Shown here: piece after piece, positions 7,564-17,131 of the stretch
How the letters are laid out: the number at the start of each line of letters is the position of its first letter
Numbering within the stretch: position 1 is the first letter of the stretch
From: Acidobacteriota bacterium
GTDB lineage: Bacteria; Acidobacteriota; Thermoanaerobaculia; Multivoradales; Multivoraceae
Length of the DNA: 64,000 nucleotides
Direction: 5' to 3'
Assembly (NCBI GenBank): GCA_003388555.1
Contig: QQVD01000007.1
Span: forward strand, 46,452-110,451
Made by a program: the position numbers and the translations under genes
The notes under the pieces: model-generated
Databases searched by the model: none
Told to the model about the DNA's origin: nothing
Seen by the model: the letters and a program-made list of their open reading frames with translations, nothing else

Positions 7564-9849
7564 TCAGGGCATCGCCAGCTGCGGCGTGCGACCGGCGAGG
7601 AATCCGCGCACGGCGCTGCGCGCCCGCGTCACCGACTCCTCCTGCCAGGCTTCGGCCACCGCCTTCTTGTTCTCCGGGCTGAGCGCCCACGACAGCGGCA
7701 GGCACTGCGTCGCCGGAGTCACCGGCTGGAAGCGCACCCGGCACCAGTTGCCCTGGCACTCGGCCAGCGGTCCATCGGCGCCCGGCGCGCTGACGTCGAC
7801 GGGATCCTCGAACTCGCCGAAGATCTCGGCCTCGAAGTTGCCGCGCACCCGCTGGCTCGAGCCGCGGATGCCGAACAGGGCCTGCAGCGGCACGAGCACG
7901 GTGTCGACGACGCCGAGCGTGGCGCCGTCGGACACCGGCGGGCCCGCCGGATCGTCGCCGCGGACCGCAAGGCTCGTGGCCCGGGCCGCGTCCTGAGCGC
8001 TCACCTGGGCGCCGGTCTCCGGAGCGTCTTTCGGCCCGTCGTCCTGGTCGTCGGCCGTGTCGCTGTCGCAGAGGAAGTCGCGGATCTGGATCCACAACAC
8101 CCGGTGTCCCTCGCTGAGCGATCCGGCGGTACGGAAGTGGTCGAGGGTGTGCAGGATGGCCAGATCGCCGGTGTTGTCGAAGTAGCCGCCGTCGACGAAA
8201 TGGGTGTCGTAGACGTCCCGGGAATCGCCCGGCACCGGAGGGCGCGGCGACGGCGAGACGATCGGGAAGGTGGCCGACAGACGCGCCGCGGTGGCGAGAT
8301 CGATGTCGTAGAGGCCGGGGTGCTGCACCGCCGGGATCTTCGAGTAGTCGGCGTTGGAGATCCACGCCGGGTCGCCGCTGCCCGGCACCGTGGAGTTGAA
8401 GACCACGATCGGCCCGTGGCCGTCTGCGGCGGCGCGCGCCAGGTCGCTCAGGCGCGCCGGCTGCACCGCCGGGCGGAACGAGGCCAGCTGTTCCTGCCAG
8501 GCGCGCTCCAGCGCCCAGCCGCGATCGGTGCGGCGCCCGTCCTGGCGCCAGCCGAAGAAGAGGCGCACGAAGTCGGGGTAGACCAGGCCCCAGGCGGTGG
8601 CGTCGAGCCCCGAGGCGGTGGCCGCGGTGCGGATCGCCTCCAGACGTTCGCGGCTCGGCGGCTCGACGAAGTGGTCGCGCACTCCTTCGAGGAAGAAGTG
8701 CGAGCCGACGCTGCCGCCCGAGGTCGAGGAGATCATGGTCAGCCCGCGCAGGAAGGGATTGGGACCGCTGGCGGCGATCCCGGCGGCCTCCTCGGTGAGC
8801 CCGGCGAGCACCTGGGCGGTCCAGGCCGCGGCGCGGATGCCGCCGCCCTCGGCGCTGACGAAGACGAAGCCGCGGTCCGGCACCGCGCTCACCGCCGCCT
8901 CGCCGTCGGCCGCGGAGCTGTCGGAGGCTCCGCTGTCGGTGTCGGCGGCAGCGGAGAAGCGCTCGGCGATCCGGGCCAACGAGACGCGCTCCTGGTTGGC
9001 GGCGTAGTCGACCTCGAAGGTGTGGTCGCGGTAGAAGCCGAGCGGCAGCAGGACGACGCCGCCCAGCCAGCTGCCCACGATCACCACCAGCAGGAGCGGG
9101 AAGCGGGTGCGGTCGAGCAGGAAGGAGAGGCCGGCGAGCAGGGTGGTCACCAGCACCAGCCAGCCGAGCAGATAGTTGATCGCCGAGCCCTCGGCCAGCT
9201 GGTAGACGTCTTCGGTCACCCGCCAGCGCCACCAGGCGATCACGTAGACCAGGAGCGAGACGGTGAGGAAGAGGGTGGCCAGGAGATGGCCGTCGCAGAT
9301 CTGCAGCCTGCCCTGCGCGTCGCGGCTCACATAGCCGGGGCCGAACCACTCCAGGAAGCGCAGGAACGAGGGCGGCTCGACACTGAGCCGCGCCAGCAGC
9401 TGCTGCCGGATCACGAAGACCGCGACGATGACGAGCGTGCCGACGAGTGCCCCGAGGACCGTCGCGAGGAGCGTGCCCTGGTCGGTTCCGCGTCCCGAGG
9501 TCGCGAAGCGGTAGAGCAGCGGCGCGGTGGTCAGGGCGGTGACCGCGGCGCCCAGCGGCAGCAGACCCAGACCGCCGAAGCTCGGCAGCGGCAGCGGGTC
9601 GATCTCGAAGCGCACTGCGGAGAGCCGCCAGGTCGTCAGCAGCGAGTGCGCCAGGATGGCGCCGGCGAGCAGCGCGAGGACTGCCCCGTAGAAGGCGATC
9701 CAGGGCTCCAGCTCGACCAGGGCACTGTGCAGGGCGACGAAACCGCCCTCGCCGGCGCCGAGGCCCAGCACGGCCAGTACCGCCAGCGCGATCAGCGCGA
9801 CCCTGGCCAACCACAGATGGGCGAGCAGGCGGGTGAGGAACAGGAACAC
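7564..9849 (-). CDS. Membrane-anchored patatin-like phospholipase
   Basis: A 761-residue protein with about seven to eight transmembrane helices in residues 1-272 and a cytoplasmic or periplasmic patatin domain from about 325. The catalytic parts are visible: oxyanion loop 'GGGIRAAAW' (335-343), nucleophile S380 in G-G-S-V-G, and the dyad aspartate D553 in 'FVDGGYFDNTG'. Patatins hydrolyse acyl chains from phospholipids or related lipids. The chosen GTG at 9849 has GGGAGG six bases upstream and begins directly in the first helix; the longer open frame upstream overlaps the divergent OmpA gene promoter and is arginine-rich. The intergenic 9850-10142 separates it from that gene. The fused polytopic N-terminal domain is less usual than a free patatin. 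Confidence 0.88.
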   Translation of the reverse strand: MFLFLTRLLAHLWLARVALIALAVLAVLGLGAGEGGFVALHSALVELEPWIAFYGAVLALLAGAILAHSLLTTWRLSAVRFEIDPLPLPSFGGLGLLPLGAAVTALTTAPLLYRFATSGRGTDQGTLLATVLGALVGTLVIVAVFVIRQQLLARLSVEPPSFLRFLEWFGPGYVSRDAQGRLQICDGHLLATLFLTVSLLVYVIAWWRWRVTEDVYQLAEGSAINYLLGWLVLVTTLLAGLSFLLDRTRFPLLLVVIVGSWLGGVVLLPLGFYRDHTFEVDYAANQERVSLARIAERFSAAADTDSGASDSSAADGEAAVSAVPDRGFVFVSAEGGGIRAAAWTAQVLAGLTEEAAGIAASGPNPFLRGLTMISSTSGGSVGSHFFLEGVRDHFVEPPSRERLEAIRTAATASGLDATAWGLVYPDFVRLFFGWRQDGRRTDRGWALERAWQEQLASFRPAVQPARLSDLARAAADGHGPIVVFNSTVPGSGDPAWISNADYSKIPAVQHPGLYDIDLATAARLSATFPIVSPSPRPPVPGDSRDVYDTHFVDGGYFDNTGDLAILHTLDHFRTAGSLSEGHRVLWIQIRDFLCDSDTADDQDDGPKDAPETGAQVSAQDAARATSLAVRGDDPAGPPVSDGATLGVVDTVLVPLQALFGIRGSSQRVRGNFEAEIFGEFEDPVDVSAPGADGPLAECQGNWCRVRFQPVTPATQCLPLSWALSPENKKAVAEAWQEESVTRARSAVRGFLAGRTPQLAMP

Positions 9850-10142
9850 CGGACACCTCCCAAGACGGAATTGCGGCTCGACGCGGTCCGGACCGGTGCC
9901 CGGCGCAAAACGATCGCCGCGCGTTCTTCGGGGGCTCGCGGGCCCGGGGGCCTCGCGGACGCCCTGCCTGTCTCGTACACATGGGAAGACGGACGGAAGT
10001 GACCTTCTGGCGCTTCCGACGTCCACCGTCACTGCCTACGACCGGCGCCCCGACCGCTGTCTCCGAGCGCCGTCGCCCGGAATCCGGTCCGCCGCCGTCA
10101 CGGTTGGCGGCAGCGGAGGGGAGGATCGTGAGGACGCCAGAG

Positions 10143-11165
10143 ATGGACGAGAAGCGAACGCAGCGCAGCGAAGAGGCGCCGGCAGAGGCGCCGGGAGCGG
10201 GACCGGACGACGCCGCCGTCTCGTCGACGCGACCACGAGGCGGCCGCGCCACACCGCTGCTGCTGGTCGGCGCCCTGGCGCTGCTGGCGCTCGGCCTCGG
10301 CTGGAGCGTCTTCCAGGGCGCGCGCAGCGCCCAGCGCCTCGATCTGCTGCTCGAGCGCCAGGAGGCGCAGGAGCAGGCTGCCGCCGAGACGGCGCGAAGC
10401 CTCGCCGCGGTCGAGCGGCGGCTCGCCCGCGCCGAGCAGGTCGCCTCCGAAGCCACCAGCCGGGCCTACGAGCAGACCCAGCGGGCCGAGGACGCCGAGG
10501 CGCGGGCGCGCTGGGCCGAGGAGGAGTCGGCCCTGGCAGGAGAGGCGAGGAAACGTGCCGAGCGGGTGGCGCAGATCGAGCGCCAGCGCGCCCAGCGAGC
10601 GCTCTCGGAGGCGACCCGCGCCTACGCCGCCGCCACCGCGGCCCGCCAGGCCGAGCAGCAGGCGCGCAGCGAGGCCACCGAGCTGCAGCAGCAGAGCGAG
10701 CAGACCGAGCGTGAGATGCAGCGCCTCGAGGGCGCGCTCGGCGAGCTCGCCGAGACCCGGCGCACCGCCCTCGGCCTGGTGATGAACCTCGGCACCGGCG
10801 TCGAGTTCGATCTCGACCGGGCCGAGCTGCGGCCCGAGAACCGCGAGCTGCTGGCGCGCATCGCGGGCGTGCTGCTCACCGCCGGCGACTTCCACATCCA
10901 GGTCTTCGGCCACACCGACGACCAGGGCGGTCCCGAGTACAACCAGGACCTCTCGGAGCGCCGCGCCCAGTCGGTGGTCGACTACCTGGTCGAGTCGGGG
11001 ATCGCGCCGCGCAAGATCAGCGCCCGCGGTCTGGGTGAGACCCAGCCCCTGGTCGAGAGCACCAGCGAACAGGCGCGGCAGCGCAACCGGCGGGTCGAGA
11101 TCGCGGTGATCTCCTACGAGAGCGATTACGCTGGCACGGTGCGGGAAGAGGGCGAGAGCGACTGA
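10143..11165 (+). CDS. OmpA-like peptidoglycan-binding protein with coiled coil
   Basis: A 340-residue envelope protein: a charged N-terminus, one transmembrane helix (about 37-55), a long Ala/Glu/Arg-rich coiled coil (about 62-205), and a C-terminal OmpA domain (about 215-325). The OmpA domain shows 'GVEFDLDRAELRPEN', 'VFGHTDDQGG' and 'NQDLSERRAQSVVDYL', plus the late 'RQRNRRVEI', which are the peptidoglycan-binding signatures. It probably ties the inner membrane to the wall across the periplasm, like MotB- or TolR-linked spacers; that is inference. The start is ATG at 10143 with TGAGGA upstream; a GTG at 10128 right after GGGGAGG is an alternative. It is transcribed divergently from the patatin gene and ends ahead of a strong hairpin. 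Confidence 0.85.
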   Translation: MDEKRTQRSEEAPAEAPGAGPDDAAVSSTRPRGGRATPLLLVGALALLALGLGWSVFQGARSAQRLDLLLERQEAQEQAAAETARSLAAVERRLARAEQVASEATSRAYEQTQRAEDAEARARWAEEESALAGEARKRAERVAQIERQRAQRALSEATRAYAAATAARQAEQQARSEATELQQQSEQTEREMQRLEGALGELAETRRTALGLVMNLGTGVEFDLDRAELRPENRELLARIAGVLLTAGDFHIQVFGHTDDQGGPEYNQDLSERRAQSVVDYLVESGIAPRKISARGLGETQPLVESTSEQARQRNRRVEIAVISYESDYAGTVREEGESD

Positions 11166-11196
11166 GCGAATGACCGCCTGACCGACGACGTAGCCG

Positions 11197-11218
11197 GCGT
11201 CCGCCTGTCGGCGGACGC
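11197..11218 (+). terminator. Terminator-like hairpin after the OmpA-like gene
   Basis: A perfect 9-bp stem (GCGTCCGCC / GGCGGACGC) with a TGTC loop lies 31 bp after the stop. There is no T-run, so it may be a weak or Rho-assisted terminator. Confidence 0.5.
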
Positions 11219-11376
11219 GGCGGCGGGCATCGAGGATCGGTCGGTCGCACCTGCGACCACTACGCCGCGGCGACAGGAGCCGTTCCTGCTGCTAGTTTTG
11301 GCGGCTTCGTGGCGACGGCGCCGCGGGTGTCACACGGCTGGGCGCGCCGCTGGCAGCGGGGCGCCGGAGAGAGGCG

Positions 11377-12228
11377 ATGAACAAGAGCGTCGGACGTAAC
11401 GATCCCTGCCCCTGCGGCTCGGGCAAGAAGTTCAAGAAATGCTGTGCGCTCGGGGAGCGCGAGGTGGCACGCGAGCGGGTGCGCACCCAGCGCGGCTACG
11501 AGCAGTTCGACGACACCGTCGTGGCGTTGGGGCGGTGGCTGACGCTCGACCATCCACGCGCCATGGACGAGATGCCGCAGGTGATCTTCCGCGCCCTCTA
11601 CGACGAGCACGCCGCCGAGGCGATGCCCGACCGCATCGAGGCGCACGAGCAGACCGACGCGGTGACCTGGAACGGTCTCGACGCCGCGATCGCCTACTGG
11701 GCGCCGACCGAGGTGCGCGAGCCCACCTTCGCCGATCTCGACGCCTGCCCGGAGAGTCTGCGGGACCAGCTGCAACGAGGCGCGGGAGCGCGTCTCGACG
11801 AAGGCCAGCGTGGTTGCGTGCACGACCTGCTGGCGAGCCCGATGCGCCTCTACGAAGTGAAGGTCTACCGCCCGAACGAGACCCTCGAGCTGGTCGACCT
11901 CGCGACCGGCGAGGCGGTCGTCTATCCGTATCCGACGGCGAGCTTCCAGGAGGGCGACGTGTTCGCCACGCGGGTCGTCGAGCGCTCCGGGGGCGGCCGC
12001 TGCATGATGGCCTACCTGCCGATCGCCGAGGCCCACCGTGAGGCCGCCCGCGCCGCGGTGCAATCGTACGATGGGGCGTCCGGCGAGCGCGGCAGCGACG
12101 ACGAGCTGTCGGCGCGTCGAACGCTCTTCCTCGATCTCTGGCGCGCCTGGCTGGCGCCCTTCGCCGGCGACTCGGACGCCGCCGTGGGCGAGCCGCTGGA
12201 AGACGCCGGAGCCACGGCGCCGGCGTAG
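11377..12228 (+). CDS. SEC-C motif protein with uncharacterised body
   Basis: A 283-residue protein that opens with a textbook SEC-C zinc-binding motif, 'GRNDPCPCGSGKKFKKCC' (cysteines 11, 13, 22, 23). This motif is best known from the SecA C-terminus, where it binds SecB and zinc, but it also marks many standalone proteins. The rest is a conserved-looking globular region without a domain I recognise ('WLTLDHPRAMDEMPQVIF', 'LYEVKVYRPNETLELVDLATGE'). The strand-rich part around 165-210 resembles the middle of other SEC-C hypothetical proteins. The ATG is preceded by GAGAGAGG. The gene is monocistronic and convergent with the cupin gene, 32 bp apart. Confidence 0.8.
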   Translation: MNKSVGRNDPCPCGSGKKFKKCCALGEREVARERVRTQRGYEQFDDTVVALGRWLTLDHPRAMDEMPQVIFRALYDEHAAEAMPDRIEAHEQTDAVTWNGLDAAIAYWAPTEVREPTFADLDACPESLRDQLQRGAGARLDEGQRGCVHDLLASPMRLYEVKVYRPNETLELVDLATGEAVVYPYPTASFQEGDVFATRVVERSGGGRCMMAYLPIAEAHREAARAAVQSYDGASGERGSDDELSARRTLFLDLWRAWLAPFAGDSDAAVGEPLEDAGATAPA

Positions 12229-12260
12229 CGGCGGTCTCGGCCTGGGCCGGCTTCGCGCGC

Positions 12261-12998
12261 CTAACCGGCGTCGGGAGGTGGCAGGTGGCCCCGCTTGGTC
12301 CACAGGGTGCAGCCGGTCTCGCCGGCGCGCAGCTCGACCTCGGCGCCCGCCGGCAACCTGAGCCAGGAACGCCGTCGCAGCTGCGCTCCGACGAGCCCCG
12401 CGACCGTGTCGTCCGAGCCGTCCGGGTCGTTCTCAGCGCCCGCGCCGCCGCCAGCCCGGGCGATCGTGCCGTCGCCTTCGAGCACCAGCAGCTCGAGGCC
12501 CCCGTCGGCGCCGAGCCGCGCGACGGCTCCCGGTGCCCAGCGCTCGGCGCGCACCAGCTCGCGCTCGTCACGGTGCAGGACGGCGCTGCGCACACCGTCC
12601 TCCTCGGGCGCCGCGCCGAGTGCGGTCTCGACGTCGAGGCGGACCGTGGCCTCGTCGTCCGGATCGAACTGCCAGAGCTTGACGAAGATCACGCAGCCGG
12701 GCCCGGAGCCGGGCGTGTGACTGCTGCCGGGCGGATTGCGCACATAGGAGCCGGCCGGGAAGTCGCCGTGCTCGTCCTGGAAGACGCCGTCGAGAACCAG
12801 GAACTCCTCGCCGCCGTGGTGGGTGTGCTGCGAGAACGAGCTGGCGGGTGCGTAGCGCACCACCGAGGTCGCCCGCGCCACCTCGTCGCCGATGCGGTCG
12901 AGCAGGCGCCTCGAGACGCCGGGCATCGGCGACGGCGACCACTCGAGCTCCTCGGTGTGGAGCAGGACGGCCTTGGTGAAGTCGTCGTTCAGTTGCAT
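12261..12998 (-). CDS. ChrR-type cupin protein
   Basis: A 245-residue cytoplasmic protein made of two cupin-like halves. The first carries the ChrR cupin signature '[21 protein letters not shown]' with likely metal ligands H58/H60, E64 or E65 and H94 ('GSSHTPG'); the second half (about 135-245) is degenerate. In ChrR this domain sits next to an anti-sigma zinc domain, which is absent here, and no sigma factor gene is adjacent, so a sensing or small-molecule-modifying role without sigma control is more likely. The start is ATG at 12998 with AAGAGG eight bases upstream; the open frame further upstream is arginine-rich and non-homologous. It is divergent from the haem peroxidase gene (268-bp shared upstream region), which could mean joint control of an oxidative-stress response. 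Confidence 0.82.
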   Translation of the reverse strand: MQLNDDFTKAVLLHTEELEWSPSPMPGVSRRLLDRIGDEVARATSVVRYAPASSFSQHTHHGGEEFLVLDGVFQDEHGDFPAGSYVRNPPGSSHTPGSGPGCVIFVKLWQFDPDDEATVRLDVETALGAAPEEDGVRSAVLHRDERELVRAERWAPGAVARLGADGGLELLVLEGDGTIARAGGGAGAENDPDGSDDTVAGLVGAQLRRRSWLRLPAGAEVELRAGETGCTLWTKRGHLPPPDAG

Positions 12999-13266
12999 CT
13001 CGACCTCTTCTTTCGGGCTCTTCTCGGTGCGCCGCGTCGGCCGCCGACTCGTCCCCTGGTTCGGTCGCTCGGTTCGGTCCGCGGCTGAGCCGGATACGTC
13101 GGGACGCGGCGCCCGGATGTCCAGGGCGACGGTGGCTCGGCGGCGAATCCGTCGGTCCGGTCCGTCTGAGCAGACCCAGGACGGTCTCACGTCACCCGCG
13201 GCCGACCACCGGTCGTGCCGGTCGCCCGGCCGCGATCCGATCCTGCACTCGCGAGCCAGCCGAAGG

Positions 13267-14742
13267 ATGCCGAGAACCCGACAGGAGCGTCACGCCCGCC
13301 CAGCGGTCCCCCGCCGGGAGTCCGACTGGCGCCTCTTCGACCAGCTGCCGATTCTGAGCCAGCCTGGTGGTGTCGGGGCGGAGATCTCGGCGGCCGGCGG
13401 GCTTCGCGCCGACCCGTCCGGCGATCCGGAACCGCCCGGTGGCTCACCCTCGCCTGCCGAGGGTCCCCGCCAGCCATCCAGGGCCGCGCCGACGAACGAC
13501 GAGAGGCCGCCGCCGATCGCCTACGCCTTCTTCGCCCGCTTCCTGCGGCGCGATCTCGAGGTCTCGGCGCCCCGCGCCGCCGAATTCGCTCCACTGGTGG
13601 GTCTCGGGCTCGGCAGCGTGTACGGCGACGGCCCCGAGCGGCAGGCCTACCTCTACGACAGCGAGGACGTCGGACGGCGGGGTGTGATCGAGAAGCTTCG
13701 CGTCGGGCGCATCGCCGGCTGCGGGCTTCCCGATCTGCCGCGATACGAGGGTGGCGCGGCGTTGGTCGGCGACAGTCGTGCCGATCGCTACGTGGTCGAC
13801 GCCCAACTCCACCTCGCCTTCCTGCTGGCGCACAACAAGTTGGTCGATCGCGCCCGCGCCGCAGGAGTGGAGGACGCCCGGCGGGCAGCCGCGACGACGC
13901 TGCGACGCCTCTACCACCACGTGGCCTGGCACGACTTCGCCCGCCGCTGGCTCGATCGCGAGGTCTTCGCGCGCGCCCTGCACCGCGAGCGCACGATGGA
14001 ACGCCGCTGCTGCTGGCGGCACGGGCTGGAGGACGTCGTGGCGCCGCCGCTGCTCGGTCTGCCGCTCGAGCTCGTCTGCGTGCTGCGCGTCATCGAGTCG
14101 ACGGCGGATGCAGCGCTGGCTTCACGTCGGCACGGCGGGCTCGATACCGTGCACGATCCGGCGCTCAACGCTCCTTTCCGGGAGCTGGCAGCCGCCGACG
14201 GGACGAGGGAGCATGGACGTGGCCCCGGCCCGCTGCGGCCGCGCGACGTCGTGCAGTGGGACTGGTTCCTCGAGCTGTCGAGCTCCGGAGGCCGCTATCC
14301 GCTGCGCGCCCAACCGCTCGGTGTCCCCAACGAGCTCGACGGCGAGGTTGCCGACCCGCAGACGGGGGAGGCTGAGCGTCTCTCGTTGCGACTGCCGGCG
14401 GCCGACGCGATGGTCCGATGGCTCGGGCTCGAGTCCTGTTTCGGATCGGGCGCTTCGCCGGTGCCGCTGAGCCGCTACCTCGCGCTCGAGTCCGAGGCGG
14501 GGAGCAGGCTCGGCAAGCTCGGATCGGTGATCCTCGGCGCCACGCTTGCGGCGGCCCTCCTCGGTGACCCGACGTCGTGGTTTCGTTGCGATCCCGGCTG
14601 GTCGCCGGAGAGCGACCCGCTGCTGCGGCCGGGCGAGGACGACGTCGACTCGGCGCCGGAGTGGACACTGGCCTCGATCGTGCGGCTCGCCGGCCTGGCG
14701 GGCGATGCCGAGAGTCTGCGCAGGCGCGCGGCGCTGGCCTGA
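13267..14742 (+). CDS. Animal-type haem peroxidase family protein
   Basis: About 491 residues from the chosen ATG. The core pattern of bacterial animal-haem-peroxidases is visible: '[25 protein letters not shown]' in two parts around residues 170-193, then the helix '[15 protein letters not shown]' (about 212-226) that normally carries the proximal-haem region, and a late 'WDWFLEL'. Members reduce hydrogen peroxide using covalently or non-covalently bound haem. No signal peptide is evident. The ATG at 13267 sits after AAGG only; ATG 13117 in the same frame is an alternative, but that would overlap the divergent cupin promoter. The protein is Arg/Ala-rich and some catalytic positions (distal His, catalytic Arg) cannot be assigned by eye, so the activity is uncertain. 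Confidence 0.6.
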   Translation: MPRTRQERHARPAVPRRESDWRLFDQLPILSQPGGVGAEISAAGGLRADPSGDPEPPGGSPSPAEGPRQPSRAAPTNDERPPPIAYAFFARFLRRDLEVSAPRAAEFAPLVGLGLGSVYGDGPERQAYLYDSEDVGRRGVIEKLRVGRIAGCGLPDLPRYEGGAALVGDSRADRYVVDAQLHLAFLLAHNKLVDRARAAGVEDARRAAATTLRRLYHHVAWHDFARRWLDREVFARALHRERTMERRCCWRHGLEDVVAPPLLGLPLELVCVLRVIESTADAALASRRHGGLDTVHDPALNAPFRELAAADGTREHGRGPGPLRPRDVVQWDWFLELSSSGGRYPLRAQPLGVPNELDGEVADPQTGEAERLSLRLPAADAMVRWLGLESCFGSGASPVPLSRYLALESEAGSRLGKLGSVILGATLAAALLGDPTSWFRCDPGWSPESDPLLRPGEDDVDSAPEWTLASIVRLAGLAGDAESLRRRAALA

Positions 14743-14875
14743 GCGGCCGCCAGAGCCGCGGTGCCCCGGGGGTCTTCGCAGACACGGTCCGTCAGCACTA
14801 CGATCCGCCCATCAGCGAACGCCCGCTACACCTTCGTGTCGGCTTTTCCCGGAGGATTCCTGGAGGAGGAGTGCG

Positions 14876-16204
14876 ATGTCGCCAAGGGAGTGTCGGATTC
14901 GCCTGGGTCGATCGTGCGTGGTCGTACCGTGTCTCGAGTCGATGGGTCTGGTCGCCATCGCCGTCGCCGCTTCCGGTCAGTCGCCGCCGTGGAGCGTCTG
15001 CGACGAAGCGACTGTGCCGAGCTACGACGGGCAGACGGTGCTCGACTACCGCGAGTGCGACGTGTGGTGCGAGGGGGAGGTCGGTGGCTTCGAGTGTCGC
15101 ATCACTCTCGACGCCGACGTCGGTCAGGACGAGGAGCTGGTGATCGCCTGCGGATATCTCGCAGGCGACGGCGAGCTCTGTGACGATCCCGCCGACGAGC
15201 TGCTGCTGGATCCCAACGTGGCCCTGCCGAACGGCTTCGAGCAGGTGAGCGGCCGGGACGTGCATCGCTACGAGGAGAGCGACGAGTGGGACGTTGCCGT
15301 GACCCACGGTCCCGATGTGCGCATCAGCCTGCGCAACGGCCTCGGCCTCCTCGAGCCGGTGGCGGCGGCGGGAGACCCGGTGCCAGAAGCCGAGCGGGGG
15401 GAGACCTTCATCGACTTCGGCACCGACGTCGCGATCGACGGCGGTTGGATCGTCTTCAGCGCCCGCGGCACCGGTGGTGTGAGCGGTGTGTACTCGAAGC
15501 CGCTGTCGGCGCTCGGCGGGGCCGCGACCCGCATCGCCGACAACAGCCAGGCACGTCCACGTGGAGCCGGGAACTACGACCAGCCGACCTCGGTCGACGT
15601 CAGCGGCGGGATCGCTCTCTGGACCGATTCGTCCGGCCTCTATCGCGCTCCGGCCGACGGTAGCGGAACGCCGACCCAGCCCGCCGCGATCGGCGACAGC
15701 CTCGGCAGCGGCACCCTTGGCGGCGGTTTCTCCGCAGTGCGCTTCTGGGGCGATCGGGCGGTCTTCCGCGGCAGCAGCGGCGGCGGCGACTGCATCGCCG
15801 CTGCCGATCTGAACGCCGACGGCGTCGTCGACCTGATCGCGGGCAACACCACGCCGATCCCGGGCGGTGTGGGCAACTTCGGACCGCTGCAGAACCCTGC
15901 GGCGCTCGGCCCGACGGTCGTCTTCGAAGCGTTCAACCCCTCGTTCCAGTATCTCGGTCTGTATGCCTGGGTCGAGGGCAGCGGCTTGTCGCCACTGCTG
16001 CTGCGCGGCGACCCGCTGGCCGCCAGCACCGTGTTCGTGGCGCAGGCGAGCGAGCGGAGCCTGTTCGCCGGCGGCGCCCGCGTCGCCCTCACGGTCGAGC
16101 TGCTGAACGACGACCTGCATCTGGTGACTCTCTGCGGGCCGCCGATCTTCCGCGACGACTTCGAGAGTGGCGACGTCGCCGCCTGGAGCAGCTCGACGCC
16201 CTAG
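14876..16204 (+). CDS. Secreted protein with C-terminal FESGD..AWS motif
   Basis: A 442-residue exported protein of unknown function. It has a hydrophobic leader (about 13-35), six or more cysteines in the first third, and a body that reads like a degenerate beta-propeller ('DVAIDGGWIVFSARGTGGVSGVYS', 'VDVSGGIALWTDSSGLYRA', 'GDRAVFRGSSGG', each ending in a hydrophobic strand). One 'DLNADGVVD' stretch looks like an EF-hand/dockerin-type calcium loop. It ends with 'DDFESGDVAAWSSSTP', a short terminal motif seen at the very end of many secreted proteins in this kind of bacteria and likely a recognition tail; its function is not established. The ATG has GGAGGAGG upstream. Confidence 0.75.
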   Translation: MSPRECRIRLGRSCVVVPCLESMGLVAIAVAASGQSPPWSVCDEATVPSYDGQTVLDYRECDVWCEGEVGGFECRITLDADVGQDEELVIACGYLAGDGELCDDPADELLLDPNVALPNGFEQVSGRDVHRYEESDEWDVAVTHGPDVRISLRNGLGLLEPVAAAGDPVPEAERGETFIDFGTDVAIDGGWIVFSARGTGGVSGVYSKPLSALGGAATRIADNSQARPRGAGNYDQPTSVDVSGGIALWTDSSGLYRAPADGSGTPTQPAAIGDSLGSGTLGGGFSAVRFWGDRAVFRGSSGGGDCIAAADLNADGVVDLIAGNTTPIPGGVGNFGPLQNPAALGPTVVFEAFNPSFQYLGLYAWVEGSGLSPLLLRGDPLAASTVFVAQASERSLFAGGARVALTVELLNDDLHLVTLCGPPIFRDDFESGDVAAWSSSTP

Positions 16205-16367
16205 CGATCGCGGCTCGGGCCTGGCAGTTGCCGGGCTGCCGCCGACAGCAGGCCGACGCTACATGGCCAGCTCCCCTCGGTGTCGGCGTAGACTCGCCTC
16301 GGCCGCCGCGATCGCGAGGGGGAACCGCCGCCTCGCGGCGCTGGCCGAAGGACCGAGAGCAAGGCAG

Positions 16368-16913
16368 ATGACCAGCGAGAGGCCGAGTGCCGCCACGCCA
16401 CACCGTGCGTCCGCCGCGCACGCGGGTCGACCGGTGCTGCTGTTCGACGGCGTCTGCAACCTGTGCAACGCGTCGGTCGACTTCGTCCTGCGCCACGAGC
16501 GCGACGACCGGCTGCTCTTCGCATCGCTGCAGTCCCGGGTCGCCGCTCGGCTGCTCGCGGAGCACGGCACCTCCTCCGAGGAGCTGCCGGACAGCATGGT
16601 GCTGCTCGAGGACGGCAGGGTGTGGACCCGCTCCGACGCCATCTTCGGCGTCGTCCGCCACCTGCGACCGGCTTTCTCGTGGCTGCGCATCCTGAGGTGG
16701 CTGCCGCGGCCGCTGCGCGATCTCTTCTACCGTTTCGTGGCGCACCATCGCTACCGGGTGTTCGGCAGGCGCGACTCCTGCAGACTGCCGACGCCCGAGG
16801 AGCGCGCCCGCTTCCTCGATGCCGCGGAGCCCGACGAGGAGACGCCCGGGGATGCCGGTGACGCTCCGACGGACGCCGGCGGTCGGCGGGCGCTCGGCGG
16901 CGCGAAGAGCTGA
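16368..16913 (+). CDS. DCC-family thiol-disulfide oxidoreductase
   Basis: A 181-residue DUF393/DCC protein. The signature 'LLFDGVCNLCN' places the redox pair C30-x-x-C33 after the conserved D27. The later 'SDAIFGVVRHL' and 'YRVFGRRDSCRLPTPEE' also match the family. Members are predicted to exchange thiols and disulfides; the physiological partner is unknown. The ATG at 16368 has GCAAGG close upstream; in-frame starts further upstream overlap the preceding gene and add unconserved Arg-rich sequence. The last 25 residues are a low-complexity acidic tail. Confidence 0.85.
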   Translation: MTSERPSAATPHRASAAHAGRPVLLFDGVCNLCNASVDFVLRHERDDRLLFASLQSRVAARLLAEHGTSSEELPDSMVLLEDGRVWTRSDAIFGVVRHLRPAFSWLRILRWLPRPLRDLFYRFVAHHRYRVFGRRDSCRLPTPEERARFLDAAEPDEETPGDAGDAPTDAGGRRALGGAKS

Positions 16914-16984
16914 GCCCTGGCAAAGGGTAGCGGCGAGCGATTCGGATGTCCCGGACGTCGCCGACCTGTCGGATGTCCTCTGAA

Positions 16985-17020
16985 ACTCGTATGACTCGTA
17001 TGACTCGGATGACCCATACG
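16985..17020. repeat. Short tandem 9-mer repeat
   Basis: Two perfect copies of ACTCGTATG are followed by a third with one change and a decayed fourth. They sit in the intergenic region before the double-VOC gene, just after two copies of CGGATGTCC (near 16942 and 16971). Confidence 0.6.
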
Positions 17021-17131
17021 GCGCGCGGATCTCGAACCGACACGATCTCCTCCCGTCAAACGGTGTCGCGTGCGACGGAACCGGTGAATCGTCAGGTGAC
17101 GCCTCCCGGCCCGCCTGAGCGAGCAGTCGCC

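Noticed and set aside
8104..10002. A 632-codon open frame antisense to the patatin gene
   Set aside because: Composition is Gly/Arg/Gln-rich without any motif, while the sense frame has membrane helices and a patatin triad.
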